A stretch of 34,186 nt of DNA, from contig DASTMZ010000046.1 of NCBI GenBank assembly GCA_035713725.1, positions 1-34,186 of the forward strand, written 5' to 3'. Source of the DNA: DASQPR01 sp035713725. Lineage in GTDB: Bacteria > Actinomycetota > Actinomycetes > Mycobacteriales > Micromonosporaceae. Of the stretch, positions 7,098 to 15,643 are shown one piece after another (position 1 is the stretch's first letter; each line of letters opens with the position of its first letter). A model generated the notes under the pieces. It made no database searches. It was not told the DNA's origin and saw only the letters and a program-made list of their open reading frames with translations. The translations under genes were made by a program, and so were the position numbers.

Positions 7098-10000
7098 GTG
7101 GCGCTGATCGGTCGGGATGGCGTGCGCTCCGTGCTGCGACGCGCGGCCGATGATGCGCGCGCCGGCCACGGCCGGCTCATGCTGCTCGCCGGCGAACCGG
7201 GCATCGGCAAGACCACGCTCGCGGCTGACGTCGCGGACTACGCGGCGGACTCGGGCGCGCTGATCGCGTGGGGCGCGTGCGTTGCCGGCGCCGGGTTCCC
7301 GGACGACTGGCCGTGGCCGGAGGTGCTACGAGCGCTCGATGGGCCGACGGCCACCAATCCTGCCGCGTCGGACTCGACCGCGCCGGATGTGGCATGGTTC
7401 GGCATCGCGAATACGGTGACCCGCGCGCTGCGCGCGGCCGCGCAACGTTCGCTCGTGGTCGTCGTGCTGGACGATCTCCAATGGGCGGGGGCCGGCAGTG
7501 CACGAGTGCTCGACTTCGCCACGCGCCAGTTGCGCCGGGCCGCCGTACTGTTCGTCGGCACGTACCGCGACGTCGAGGTCGATGCCGGTCATCCGGCGAC
7601 CAGCTTGTTCGGCAACGCCGACGTGATGCGCCTCGGCGGTCTTGGCGTGGCCGACGTCGAATCGCTGTTGCGCGATGCGGGCGCCGATCCGACCGCCGAC
7701 GCCGACACCGCTCTCGCCGTGCACCGGCGTACGGCTGGAAATCCGTTCTTCGTCCTGCAGATCGCCCGGCTGATGGCCGGCGAGGCGACCGGCGGCGTGA
7801 CCGCGACGCGTGCCGCCGCCGAAATGGCCGCGAGCGTCGCGACACCGGCGGCGGTCGAGGACATCGTGTCTCGCCGCATGGCGCGGCTGCCGTCCGAGAC
7901 CGTCGCGCTGCTCGACGTCGTCGCGGTCGCGACATCCGTTGCCGGTGGGGACGTGGACGCCGCACTCGTCGCCATGGCAGCCGACGTGTCGCACCCGACG
8001 GCGCTCGCTCGCCTTGAGCCGGCCGTGCCCGCGCACGTGCTTCGCATCGCCGCCACCGGCTCAATGCGGTTCGCGCACGACCTGTTCCGGGTCTCCCGCT
8101 ACGACGCGATGGCGGCGACCGCGCGCGCCCGTACCCATCTCGCGCTCGCCACGGCGCTAGAGGCGCGCGCGGCGTCCGGTGGCGACCGGGCAACCGACGA
8201 GATCGCGCAGCACTACGCTCTGGCCGTACCGGCTGTCGGCGCGGACGAGGCGGCGCGACGTGTCGAGGCCGCTGCCCGTGACGCGGCGGCGCGGCTGTCG
8301 TACGACGACGCGGTCCGGCATTGGCAGCAGGCCGTACGCCTTGGCGAGTTGGCCGGCGGTGTGGCATCCACGGTCCGGCTCGGGCTCGCGGAGGCGCTGT
8401 TGCGAGCCGGCCGGCCGCGTGCCGCGCGGGACGCCTTCCTCGCCGCGGCGGAGCGAGACGGCGAGCGCATCGAGGTCCTCGCGACCGTGGCGCTGGGCGT
8501 GCATCGCGCCGGTGTGCTGTCCGGCGATCCGCGTGACGACGTCATCGCGTTGCTAGCCAAGGCGGACGAGCGCCTGCCACCGGGTGGGGCGATCGGCGCT
8601 CGTGTTCGCGCAGCGCTGGCGCGCGAGCTGGCCGATGGCCCGACGCGGGACCTCGCGCGCGCCGAATCGCTTGCCACCGCGGCAGTACGCGATGCCGAGG
8701 CGGCACGAGATCCGGCCGCGCTCGCCACGAGCTTGTTCGCACAACACGACGTCGCCTGGGCACCCGGCACCGCACCGCAGCGGCTGGCGCTTGCCGACCG
8801 GATGCTCACCGCCGCGGAGGCCGGCGGGGAAGCGGCACTCGCGTGCGAGGCGGCGCTGCTGCGGTTCGTCGCGCTTGCCGAGCTTGCCGATCCGCGGGCG
8901 GCCGGTGCGCTCGCGGACGTCGAGGCGCGCGCGGAACGCCTCCGGGAGCCGCACCTGATGTATCTCGCGATGTCGCGGCGTGCCACGTGGACCGCGTTGA
9001 CCGGTTCGCTGGACGCCGCGGAGCGCCAGATCGCGGCGGCGGGCGATCTCGCCGACGGGATCGGCGAGCCCGACGCGTTCGCGGTGCGGTCGACGCAATT
9101 GATCGCACTCGCGATGACCCGCGGCGGCCCGGCCGGACTCGGCTCGGCATTGCGATCCCTTGGACCCGGCATGATGCCGAGCGAACTGGCCGGACACGAA
9201 CGAGCGCTGGTTGCCCTCGGCGAGAGTGATCTGTCCGCTGCCGCGAGGCTGACGCGCGCGCTCTCGCCGGACGCTGCGATGTTTCGGTGGCGCGCGCTGG
9301 CGAAGGCAGTGCTCGAGATGGAGTTGGCGGTCGCGCTCGGCCTGCCGGACATCTGTTCGTCGCGGTATCGGGCGCTGAAACCGTACGCCGGCCAGATGGT
9401 GGTGATCGGCGGCATGGTCGCGGCGTTCGACCCGGTGGACCTCTATCTCGGCCTGGCGAGTGCGGCGGCCGGCGACCACGGTGCGGCTAGCGGTCATTTC
9501 GAGGACGCTGTCACGACCGCGGAACGCATCGGTGCGCGCGCCTCGGCCGCGAGAGCACGCGCGGAACTGGCGGCCATCGTCCTCGACACGGGCGAGCTCT
9601 CCGCCGGCCAAGCGCTGTTGTCCGAGGCGGCGGATGTGGCGGACGAGCTTGGCCTCGAAGCCGTACGGCAGCGCGTGACCGCGATCCGGCAACAGTCGAC
9701 GGCCACCGGTGTGTTCCGCCGGACCGGCGATCTGTGGACGCTCACGTACGGCGGCGTGACCGCGCAACTGCGCGACGCAAAGGGTCTGCACGACATCGCC
9801 GCGTTGCTGGCGTTGCCGGGCGAGGATGTCAGCGCGCTGCGGCTGGTCGGCGCTGAGCCGGACACCGGTGCCGACGAGGTGCTCGACGCGACGGCGCGAG
9901 ATGCGTACAAGGCCCGGCTCGCCGATCTCGACGACGAGATCGATTCGGCCCGGACGAACCACGACAGCGCTCGGGCGGAACGTTTCCAGGCGGAGCGCGA

Positions 10001-10226
10001 CGCGTTGGTCGCGGAACTTGCCAACGCGTACGGACTCGGCGGCCGGGTACGCCGGCTCGGTGACCGTGGCGAGCGGGCGCGCAGCACGGTGACCGCGCGC
10101 ATCCACGATTCGCTGCGCCGGATCGAGCACGTCCATCCGACGCTCGGGGCGCACCTTCGCGAGTCGCTGGTGACCGGACGCTCGTGCAGTTATCGCCCGA
10201 CGTCGGCGGTCCGATGGACGCAGTAA
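7098..10226 (+). CDS. Large STAND-type AAA/TPR ATPase
   Basis: About 1042 aa. The N-terminus reads LIGRDGV then GEPGIGKTT (Walker A, about 32-40), with Walker B VVVLDDLQWA (about 120-130). This is the layout of LuxR/MalT-like and adenylate-cyclase-associated ATPases. A long Ala/Arg-rich alpha-helical region (about 380-860) looks like degenerate TPR repeats. The C-terminus carries a segment beginning FRRTGDLWTLTYGG and LRDAKGLHDIAALL, then a coiled coil, then RIHDSLRRIEHVHPTLGAHL ending near CSYRP. This tail recurs in actinobacterial ATPases of unknown role. No HTH is evident, so it may signal by protein contact. GTG 7098 fits the family start; the SD is weak and a CAGAAT box just upstream would allow a leaderless message. 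A methyltransferase gene follows, as with its counterpart at 24467. Confidence 0.85.
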   Translation: MALIGRDGVRSVLRRAADDARAGHGRLMLLAGEPGIGKTTLAADVADYAADSGALIAWGACVAGAGFPDDWPWPEVLRALDGPTATNPAASDSTAPDVAWFGIANTVTRALRAAAQRSLVVVVLDDLQWAGAGSARVLDFATRQLRRAAVLFVGTYRDVEVDAGHPATSLFGNADVMRLGGLGVADVESLLRDAGADPTADADTALAVHRRTAGNPFFVLQIARLMAGEATGGVTATRAAAEMAASVATPAAVEDIVSRRMARLPSETVALLDVVAVATSVAGGDVDAALVAMAADVSHPTALARLEPAVPAHVLRIAATGSMRFAHDLFRVSRYDAMAATARARTHLALATALEARAASGGDRATDEIAQHYALAVPAVGADEAARRVEAAARDAAARLSYDDAVRHWQQAVRLGELAGGVASTVRLGLAEALLRAGRPRAARDAFLAAAERDGERIEVLATVALGVHRAGVLSGDPRDDVIALLAKADERLPPGGAIGARVRAALARELADGPTRDLARAESLATAAVRDAEAARDPAALATSLFAQHDVAWAPGTAPQRLALADRMLTAAEAGGEAALACEAALLRFVALAELADPRAAGALADVEARAERLREPHLMYLAMSRRATWTALTGSLDAAERQIAAAGDLADGIGEPDAFAVRSTQLIALAMTRGGPAGLGSALRSLGPGMMPSELAGHERALVALGESDLSAAARLTRALSPDAAMFRWRALAKAVLEMELAVALGLPDICSSRYRALKPYAGQMVVIGGMVAAFDPVDLYLGLASAAAGDHGAASGHFEDAVTTAERIGARASAARARAELAAIVLDTGELSAGQALLSEAADVADELGLEAVRQRVTAIRQQSTATGVFRRTGDLWTLTYGGVTAQLRDAKGLHDIAALLALPGEDVSALRLVGAEPDTGADEVLDATARDAYKARLADLDDEIDSARTNHDSARAERFQAERDALVAELANAYGLGGRVRRLGDRGERARSTVTARIHDSLRRIEHVHPTLGAHLRESLVTGRSCSYRPTSAVRWTQ

Positions 10227-10260
10227 GGACGCAGTAAGGACGCGGTAAGGACGCGGTGAG
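10217..10260 (+). repeat. Four tandem 11-bp repeats spanning the ATPase stop codon
   Basis: Units at 10217-10227, 10228-10238, 10239-10249 and 10250-10260 read GACGCAGTAAG, GACGCAGTAAG, GACGCGGTAAG and GACGCGGTGAG. The TAA stop of the large ATPase (10224-10226) lies in the first unit. The 11-bp period equals about one helical turn. Confidence 0.85.
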
Positions 10261-10275
10261 ATCGACACGGCGGTC

Positions 10276-10304
10276 GTCTCACGCGGTGTGAGACCGGTTC
10301 TCAC
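10276..10304 (+). promoter_or_regulatory. Three alternating TCTCAC/GTGAGA half-sites upstream of a methyltransferase
   Basis: TCTCAC (10277-10282), GTGAGA (10288-10293) and TCTCAC (10299-10304) start exactly 11 bp apart. The first pair forms a 7-bp inverted repeat (10276-10294); the second and third pair form another (10288-10304). In DNA this would be an operator with three half-sites on one helix face; in RNA it would be two mutually exclusive hairpins. It ends about 48 bp before the methyltransferase start. Confidence 0.5.
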
Positions 10305-10351
10305 GCCTTCCCGGCATCCGAGAGGGATCCGATGAACGGAAGGTGGAGACC

Positions 10352-11431
10352 ATGATCGACATGTCCACGCTCGATCCGGCGAAGCTCGAGGCCGCGGTCG
10401 GAAAGACGTTCAGCGAACTCGGCATCGGCGTGACGGCACCGCTCGTAGTGCTCGGCGACCGGCTCGGCCTGTGGACCGCGCTGGCAGGCGCTGGGCCGAC
10501 AACGCCCGCCTCGCTCGCCGCGCGTACCGGGCTCGCGGAACGGTACGTCCGAGAGTGGTTGCGTGGCGTCGGCATCGCCGGCTACCTCGACTACGACGCG
10601 ACCGAGGGTACGTTCCGGCTCACCGACGAATTCGCCGCCGTTCTCGCCAGCGACGACTCGCCGGTCGCGCTGGTTGGAGTGTTCGCCGGCTTCGAGGCGC
10701 TGTGGGCCGATCTCGGCCGCGTCGAGCAGTTGTTCCGCAGCGGCACTGGGATGGGCTGGGGCGACCACCACCCGTTGCTGAACGAGGCACAGGAGCGTTT
10801 CACCCGTCCGATGTACCTCGCCGGGCTCGCATCCGCGTGGCTGCCGGCCGCGGACGGCGTCGACACGGCATTACGCGACGGCGGTCGGCTGCTGGACATC
10901 GGCTGCGGCTACGGCGTTTCGTCGCTGACCATCGCGGAACAGTGGCCCGCCGCCCGCGTCACCGGCGTCGACATCGACGACGCGTCGATCGCGCACGCCC
11001 GAAAGACCGCGGCCGCCGCCGGGCTCGCCGACCGGGTCACGTTCGAGGTGGCGAATGCGACGGCATTGCCACGCGGGCCGTACGACGTCGTCGTGTTCAC
11101 CGATTCGTTGCACGACATGGGTGATCCGGCCGCCGCGATCGCAGACGCGCGACGCGTGCTCGCTCCGGACGGCGTGCTTGTGGTCGTGGAGCCGCTGGCC
11201 GCCGACCGCTTCGAGGACGACTTTGCCAACCCGTACGCCCGGATCGGGTACGCGATCTCGACGATGGTGTGTACGCCGTCGGCGCTCGCGCAGCCCGGCG
11301 GTGTCGCGCTCGGCGCGATGGCCGGCGAGACGCGGCTGCGGGACGTGTTGCACGCCGGCGGAATGACGCGCGTGCAGCGCGTCGCGACGGAGTCGGCACC
11401 GTTTAACATCGTGCTGGCGGCGCGGCCATGA
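10352..11431 (+). CDS. Rv2258c-like SAM-dependent methyltransferase (copy A)
   Basis: A 359-aa class I methyltransferase with an N-terminal winged-helix region (about 20-90, including TPASLAARTGLAERYVREWL) and a Rossmann domain with motif I LLDIGCGYG (about 180-188), an acidic VDIDD and the DSLHDMGDP motif. The architecture matches the M. tuberculosis Rv2258c type, whose substrate is not established. ATG 10352 is chosen because GGAAGG (10338-10343) is well spaced; GTG 10343 and ATG 10361 are alternatives. Its stop overlaps the amidase start (ATGA, 11428-11431), so the two are co-translated. It is clearly paralogous to the gene at 27916, sharing LHDMGDP, QPGG..LGA.AGE and PFNIV.EAR-like endings. 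Confidence 0.88.
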   Translation: MIDMSTLDPAKLEAAVGKTFSELGIGVTAPLVVLGDRLGLWTALAGAGPTTPASLAARTGLAERYVREWLRGVGIAGYLDYDATEGTFRLTDEFAAVLASDDSPVALVGVFAGFEALWADLGRVEQLFRSGTGMGWGDHHPLLNEAQERFTRPMYLAGLASAWLPAADGVDTALRDGGRLLDIGCGYGVSSLTIAEQWPAARVTGVDIDDASIAHARKTAAAAGLADRVTFEVANATALPRGPYDVVVFTDSLHDMGDPAAAIADARRVLAPDGVLVVVEPLAADRFEDDFANPYARIGYAISTMVCTPSALAQPGGVALGAMAGETRLRDVLHAGGMTRVQRVATESAPFNIVLAARP

Positions 11432-12918
11432 CCGGCACGTTGCCGGCAAGCGATGTGCATGCGCTCGGCCGCCTGGACGCCACGGATCAGGCCGCGTTGG
11501 TGCGACACGGCGACGTGACCGCGACGGAGTTGGTCTCGGCCGCTATCGCGCGAATCGAGGACCTGAATCCAACGCTGAACGCGGTCATTACGACGACGTA
11601 CGACCGCGCTCTCGGGTCGGCGGCGGCGGGAGTTCCCGCCGGGCCATTCACCGGAGTGCCGTATCTGGTGAAGGATCTTGCGATCGAGGTCGCCGGCGTA
11701 CGGTTCACCGAGGGCTCGCGCTTCCTCGCCGACCTCGTGTCGACGACAGATCAGGAGCTGACGCAACGGCTGCGCCGCGCAGGGCTGGTCATCCTCGGCA
11801 AGACGAACACCTGCGAGTTCGGCATGTCGGCCACGGTGGAGCCGCTGTTGCACGGCGCCACCCACAACCCGTGGGACGTGACCCGTACGCCGGGCGGGTC
11901 CAGCGGCGGCTCAGCCGCGGCAGTCGCGGCCGGACTCGTACCGTTCGCGCACGGCAACGACCTTGGCGGCTCGATCCGGTTCCCGGCGTCGTGCTGCGGC
12001 CTGTTCGGATTCAAACCGTCCCGGGGACGCAATCCGCTCGGCCCCGAATACGGCGACGTATGCAACGGTTTCGCCGTCGAACACGCGCTCACCCGATCGG
12101 TACGGGACAGCGCTGCGTTGCTGGACGCGACGGCCGGCCCGGATCTCGGCGACCCGTACAACGCGCCACCGGCCCCGGACGGCGGGTTCGCGGCCGAGGT
12201 GGCGCGCGAGCCGGGACGGCTTCGCATCGCGTACAGCGCGCAACCACCGGGCGGGCACCCGGTGCACCCGCATTGCGTCGCGGCTCTCGACGAGACCCTG
12301 CGACTGTGCGAGCACCTCGGCCACGAGGTCGTGGAGGCGGAGTTGCCCGGTCTCGACGACCGGATCGGTGCCGCGATCGGCGCGACCTACGGCGGGGCGG
12401 TCACGTGGATCCTGGACTACTGGATCCGCCGCATCGGCCGCGAACCAGAAGCGGACGAGATCGAGCCCTACACCCGCGCACTGTGGGAGTCCGGCCGCCA
12501 CATCAGCGCCGGCGACTACCTGCTGGCGGTGACCGACCTGCAGGCGTTCGCACGACGTGTCGCCGGCTTCTTCACCCGCTACGACGTCTGGCTCACACCT
12601 ACCCTGGCGCAGCCGCCGCTGCCGCTCGGAGAGATGGTATCCACGGCTGACGATCCGTGGCGGGCCGGCCGGAACTCGGCGCCATTCGTGGCGTTTCCGG
12701 CGATCGTCGCGAACATCACCGGCGCGCCAGCGATGTCCGTACCCATGTTCTGGTCGGCCGACGGGTTGCCGATCGGCGTACATTTCCTCGGGCGGTACGG
12801 CGACGACGCAACGCTGTTCCGGCTCGCCGGGCAGCTGGAGCGCGCCGCTCCATGGGGGAACCGCTGGCCGGAGTTGACCGGTCGAGTGGACTTCGCCGGC
12901 CCTTCGGGTCCGGCGTGA
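11428..12918 (+). CDS. Amidase signature family hydrolase
   Basis: A 496-aa amidase. The Ser-cisSer-Lys triad is readable: Lys82 in PYLVKDL, Ser158 in GGSSGGSAAA and nucleophile Ser182 in DLGGSIRFPAS. The spacing (76 and 24) matches that of fatty-acid amide hydrolase and GatA. It would hydrolyse a carboxamide, but the substrate is not evident. The absence of gatB/gatC neighbours argues against tRNA amidotransferase. The start overlaps the methyltransferase stop by four bases, suggesting that the two enzymes act on one pathway or are regulated together. Length is normal for the family. No signal peptide is seen, so it is probably cytoplasmic. Confidence 0.92.
   Translation: MTGTLPASDVHALGRLDATDQAALVRHGDVTATELVSAAIARIEDLNPTLNAVITTTYDRALGSAAAGVPAGPFTGVPYLVKDLAIEVAGVRFTEGSRFLADLVSTTDQELTQRLRRAGLVILGKTNTCEFGMSATVEPLLHGATHNPWDVTRTPGGSSGGSAAAVAAGLVPFAHGNDLGGSIRFPASCCGLFGFKPSRGRNPLGPEYGDVCNGFAVEHALTRSVRDSAALLDATAGPDLGDPYNAPPAPDGGFAAEVAREPGRLRIAYSAQPPGGHPVHPHCVAALDETLRLCEHLGHEVVEAELPGLDDRIGAAIGATYGGAVTWILDYWIRRIGREPEADEIEPYTRALWESGRHISAGDYLLAVTDLQAFARRVAGFFTRYDVWLTPTLAQPPLPLGEMVSTADDPWRAGRNSAPFVAFPAIVANITGAPAMSVPMFWSADGLPIGVHFLGRYGDDATLFRLAGQLERAAPWGNRWPELTGRVDFAGPSGPA
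12894..12915 (+). terminator. UUCG-tetraloop hairpin at the amidase 3' end
   Basis: CGCCGG (12894-12899) pairs with CCGGCG (12910-12915). The inner CC/GG pairs close a TTCG loop, giving the very stable C(UUCG)G tetraloop, with one C/T mismatch in the stem. It lies inside the last codons of the amidase gene, just before the TGA, and 62 bp upstream of the ROK kinase start. Confidence 0.6.
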
Positions 12919-12976
12919 GGATCTCCGGTCGCTAGGATCCGATCGCGGATGCATCAGCGGATCGGAGGTAATGCGC

Positions 12977-13990
12977 GTGGTCGCATGGGCGGTGGTTGGC
13001 CTCGACAACGGCGGGACGAAGAACAACGCGACTGTGCTGGACGACGAGGGCATATTCCTCGTCGACCACCTCGTCGAGATGCCCAGCCGCGTCATGGAAG
13101 GCCCGCGCGTCGCGATCGCCGCCCTCGGTGAGGCATTCGACAGCGTGCTGGCCCGCACCGGCGTACCGCGCGGGGCGATCCGCGCGGTCGGCCTCGACAC
13201 GCCCGGACCGGCCAGCGCGGACGGCGTCATCTCGTCCAAGGGCTCGACGAACTTCTCGCAGCCCGAGTGGCGCGGCTTCGATGTGCGCGGTGCGCTGGAG
13301 GAGCTGATCGGGCTGCCGGTCGTCTACAACAACGACGCGAACGCGGCCGGACTCTATGCCCACTACGTGTATTTCGGCGTCGGGTCACCGGACCGCTCGT
13401 CGGTGTCCATCGTCATCGGCACCGGACTCGGCGGCGGCATCGTCGAGCAGGGCCGGATTGTGCGCGGTGCGGCCGGCATGGCGGCCGAACTCGGCCATGT
13501 CCAGATCCCACTCGACGGGTTGCTCGACGTCGGCCAGCCCACCCCGGTGTGCAACTGCGGTCTGCCCGGCGACGCGGAGAGCATCGCCTCGCTGACCGGC
13601 ATCGAGAACAGCCTGCTGCCCTACTGGCTCGGCCGCTACCCGGGACACGAACTCGCCGCGGTGCCGCCCGCGCAAGCGGCGAAGCTGGTGCGCGCATATG
13701 GCGAACGCGGCGACCCGATGGCGCGCCACATCTTCGAGCAACAGGCGATCGCGGTCGGCCGGCTCTGCTCGATCGCGGCGAATTTCACCGACCCACACGC
13801 GTATTTCGTCGGTGGTGGTGTCGTCGAGGCCGCCCCAGCGTTCCGGGACTGGTTTCTGGCCACCGTACAAGCCAACACCTCGCTGCGTGACGAGCAGCGC
13901 AAGGTGGCGACGTTTGCCCTCGTGCCAGATCTCGACATGGCCGGCGCGCGCGGCGCCGCGCTCGCCGCGGCGGCCACGATCCACGGCTAA
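12977..13990 (+). CDS. ROK-family sugar kinase with altered zinc motif
   Basis: About 337 aa. The phosphate-binding loop reads LDNGGTKNN (Asp10 to Thr14), the catalytic Asp lies in NNDANAAG (Asp120), and GTGLGGG follows. ROK kinases phosphorylate glucose, N-acetylmannosamine or similar sugars using ATP. No N-terminal HTH is present, so this is a kinase and not a XylR/NagC-type repressor. The zinc motif is changed: His174, Cys192 and Cys194 are present, but the third Cys of CxCGxxGC is Asp199. GTG 12977 sits 8 nt after GGAGG (12964-12968); ATG 12971 would be only two bases from it. It follows the amidase after 58 bp and is convergent with the protease gene. It could act on a sugar from the importer at 3230, but this is inference. 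Confidence 0.85.
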   Translation: MVAWAVVGLDNGGTKNNATVLDDEGIFLVDHLVEMPSRVMEGPRVAIAALGEAFDSVLARTGVPRGAIRAVGLDTPGPASADGVISSKGSTNFSQPEWRGFDVRGALEELIGLPVVYNNDANAAGLYAHYVYFGVGSPDRSSVSIVIGTGLGGGIVEQGRIVRGAAGMAAELGHVQIPLDGLLDVGQPTPVCNCGLPGDAESIASLTGIENSLLPYWLGRYPGHELAAVPPAQAAKLVRAYGERGDPMARHIFEQQAIAVGRLCSIAANFTDPHAYFVGGGVVEAAPAFRDWFLATVQANTSLRDEQRKVATFALVPDLDMAGARGAALAAAATIHG

Positions 13991-14016
13991 CCGGTGGCAC
14001 GCAGCCGTTCGATCGG

Positions 14017-14952
14017 TCAGAACAGCGCGCGCAAGCTCGCGATGAGTTCGCCCGTAGCGTTGGCGTCGGCGGCGAGGACGCCGACGGCGACCAGGATTGC
14101 ACCGATGACGACGAGTCGCAGCGCGGTCGGCGCCGGCCGCTGCAACGCCACCACGCGATCGACCGTGGCGAGACCATTGAAGGCGAGCGGTGCGCCGGAC
14201 GTGGCCAATGCGGCACCGCCCCCCGGCTTCGGGCTCGGCCCGCCGCCGTGCGCCAGCGCGGCGGTCGCGATGGCGGCCGCGACCAAATTCCGGCTGCCGA
14301 CCGCGACGCCGGCACGTTCGTCCGCCGACCGCTCGCAGAGGAAACCGACCGCGTCCCGGGCCGGGATCAGCAGCGGGCTCGCGGCCGCGGCGAGATCCGC
14401 GGCGGCACGGAGGAGGTGGTGACCGCCATCGAGGTGCGCACGCTCGTGGGCGAACAGCGCTTGCTGCTGATCGTTGTCCAGCGCGGCCAACATCCCGTTC
14501 GTCACGACGATCCAGGGGCGCTGCCGCCGGAGGACGCCGGCCCGCCGGCCCGGAACCGCGAACGCGTCCGGCAGACCGTCGGCGATGACGACGACGTCGG
14601 AGTCACTGGACGCCACGCCATGCAAGGCACCGCGGACGCGACGATGGACGCGTCGCCGACGCCGGATCGTGCCAGCGACGCGTACCGCTGCCACGAGAAC
14701 ACCGACCGCGGCCACCAACGCGACCGGATCTGGCACGGAGAACACGATCGATCGCGGGTCGAGCGCGGGTACGTCGTCGATGCCGGTCACTGCCAGCAGC
14801 GCCATCGCCCAGAGGCAGCCGGCCGCGGCCACCACCGAGACGGCCGACAGCACGATCGCGGTGACCGCCGGCCGGCCGCGACGCGCCACTATCGGACTCG
14901 CCACGCAGATCACGAGGCTGGCCAGGAACGGCAGGTAGACCGAGACGTTCAT
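14017..14952 (-). CDS. Sensorless BlaR1-like M56 membrane metalloprotease
   Basis: A 311-aa membrane protein with N-terminal hydrophobic helices, then a zinc protease core with HERAH (His169, Glu170, His173) and a likely third ligand in the CERSADERA segment (Glu207), and a last helix near the C-terminus. This is the protease part of BlaR1/MecR1, which cleaves or releases a BlaI-type repressor on signal. The large extracellular penicillin-binding sensor of BlaR1 is missing, so the signal, if any, must be sensed in the membrane or by a partner. Its ATG overlaps the stop of the BlaI-type gene (14949-14952), tying the two together. It is the last gene of a four-gene minus-strand run from 16413. 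Confidence 0.88.
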   Translation of the reverse strand: MNVSVYLPFLASLVICVASPIVARRGRPAVTAIVLSAVSVVAAAGCLWAMALLAVTGIDDVPALDPRSIVFSVPDPVALVAAVGVLVAAVRVAGTIRRRRRVHRRVRGALHGVASSDSDVVVIADGLPDAFAVPGRRAGVLRRQRPWIVVTNGMLAALDNDQQQALFAHERAHLDGGHHLLRAAADLAAAASPLLIPARDAVGFLCERSADERAGVAVGSRNLVAAAIATAALAHGGGPSPKPGGGAALATSGAPLAFNGLATVDRVVALQRPAPTALRLVVIGAILVAVGVLAADANATGELIASLRALF

Positions 14953-15371
14953 GTCTCGCGGCTCGCGTCGAGCGCGGCACGCAGCGCGGCCTCTTCCTCA
15001 CGTGACAGCGCCGTCACGAAGCGTTGCAACACCTCGCCGTGCTCACGGCTCGCGGCCAACGCGTCTCGCATGCGGTCCGCGGCATCCTGCGCGGCGTCCT
15101 TGACCGGTGCATAGCCGGTACGGGCGCCGCAGCGTACCCGCATCACGTCGCCCTTGTCCTGCAGCCGGGTGAGGATGGTGTGCACGGTGTTGTAGGCGAG
15201 ATCCGGCCCGACCTTGGACTGGATTTCGGTCGGCGTGAGCGGGCGGTCCGCGGCACGTAACACCTCCAGCACAGCGGACTCGAGCGCGCCGGCGGCGCGC
15301 CGTTCGGGCCGGGCCGGAACGCCTGTGGGGTCGCGATGCCGGCCGCGGTCCTGGCGGTCCCGATCGGTCAC
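14949..15371 (-). CDS. BlaI/MecI/CopY-type transcriptional repressor
   Basis: A 140-aa repressor with an N-terminal winged helix: LESAVLEVLRAADRPLTPTE, then the recognition helix AYNTVHTILTRLQDKG, then a beta wing (GARTGYAPV). The C-terminal helices fit the dimerisation and cleavage region of this family. The GTG at 15371 is chosen over the open frame to 15515 because AGGAGGT (15375-15381, complement) lies just upstream and the family begins here. It is coupled to the M56 protease gene by a four-base overlap. It follows the 71-aa membrane gene after 57 bp, so it is probably transcribed from the promoter beyond 16413, where a TACA-N-TGTA palindrome of the kind bound by this family is found. 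No beta-lactamase gene is nearby. Confidence 0.92.
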   Translation of the reverse strand: MTDRDRQDRGRHRDPTGVPARPERRAAGALESAVLEVLRAADRPLTPTEIQSKVGPDLAYNTVHTILTRLQDKGDVMRVRCGARTGYAPVKDAAQDAADRMRDALAASREHGEVLQRFVTALSREEEAALRAALDASRET

Positions 15372-15427
15372 GCGACCTCCTCGTAGATGGTGCCCGAATC
15401 GACGCAGCGGCGAGCGCGTGCCATGGG

Positions 15428-15643
15428 CTAGGAGCCGCCTCGACGGCTGGTGCGAGCGGCCCGGTGGAGTGACGCGGCGAGCAACAGCGCGACGGCGACT
15501 GGCAGCAGCCACCACGCGACGACATCTTGGTGAGCCAGGACGGCGGTCAGCGCGATCGCGACCACGACACCGGCTGCGATCGTCGCATCGTCGCCGACCA
15601 CGAAGTCATACCAGAACAACAGGAATCCACGTAGCGCGCGCAT
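15428..15643 (-). CDS. Small two-helix membrane protein
   Basis: A 71-aa protein with two hydrophobic stretches, TIAAGVVVAIALTAVLA and VVAWWLLPVAVALLLAA, preceded by FLLFWYDFVVGDD and ending in a basic tail (RTSRRGG). No family is recognised. Its ATG overlaps the stop of the ExxE-motif membrane protein (15643-15645), so the two are translationally coupled and may form a complex. The BlaI-type gene lies 57 bp downstream on the same strand. The FVVGDD segment between membrane parts is the only notable polar patch. It is considered real because of the coupling and the sensible membrane topology. Confidence 0.75.
   Translation of the reverse strand: MRALRGFLLFWYDFVVGDDATIAAGVVVAIALTAVLAHQDVVAWWLLPVAVALLLAASLHRAARTSRRGGS

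Noticed and set aside
7098..10226. LuxR-family transcription factor
   Set aside because: The ATPase and TPR parts fit, but the C-terminus ends in a coiled coil and the CSYRP tail, not a LuxR helix-turn-helix.
10217..10260. CRISPR array
   Set aside because: Units are 11 bp with no spacers between them.
8553..10304. 583-codon minus-strand open frame under the large ATPase
   Set aside because: It is antisense to a coherent ATPase/TPR protein; composition is that of a frame shadow.
11911..13239. Minus-strand open frame spanning the amidase and ROK genes
   Set aside because: It overlaps two well-supported genes with intact active-site motifs and has no recognisable domain.
12977..13990. ROK protein as the repressor of the xylose operon
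   Set aside because: It begins directly with the ATP-binding loop and has no N-terminal helix-turn-helix.
14949..15371. A beta-lactam resistance locus
   Set aside because: No beta-lactamase or penicillin-binding protein gene is nearby, and the M56 partner lacks the penicillin sensor domain.
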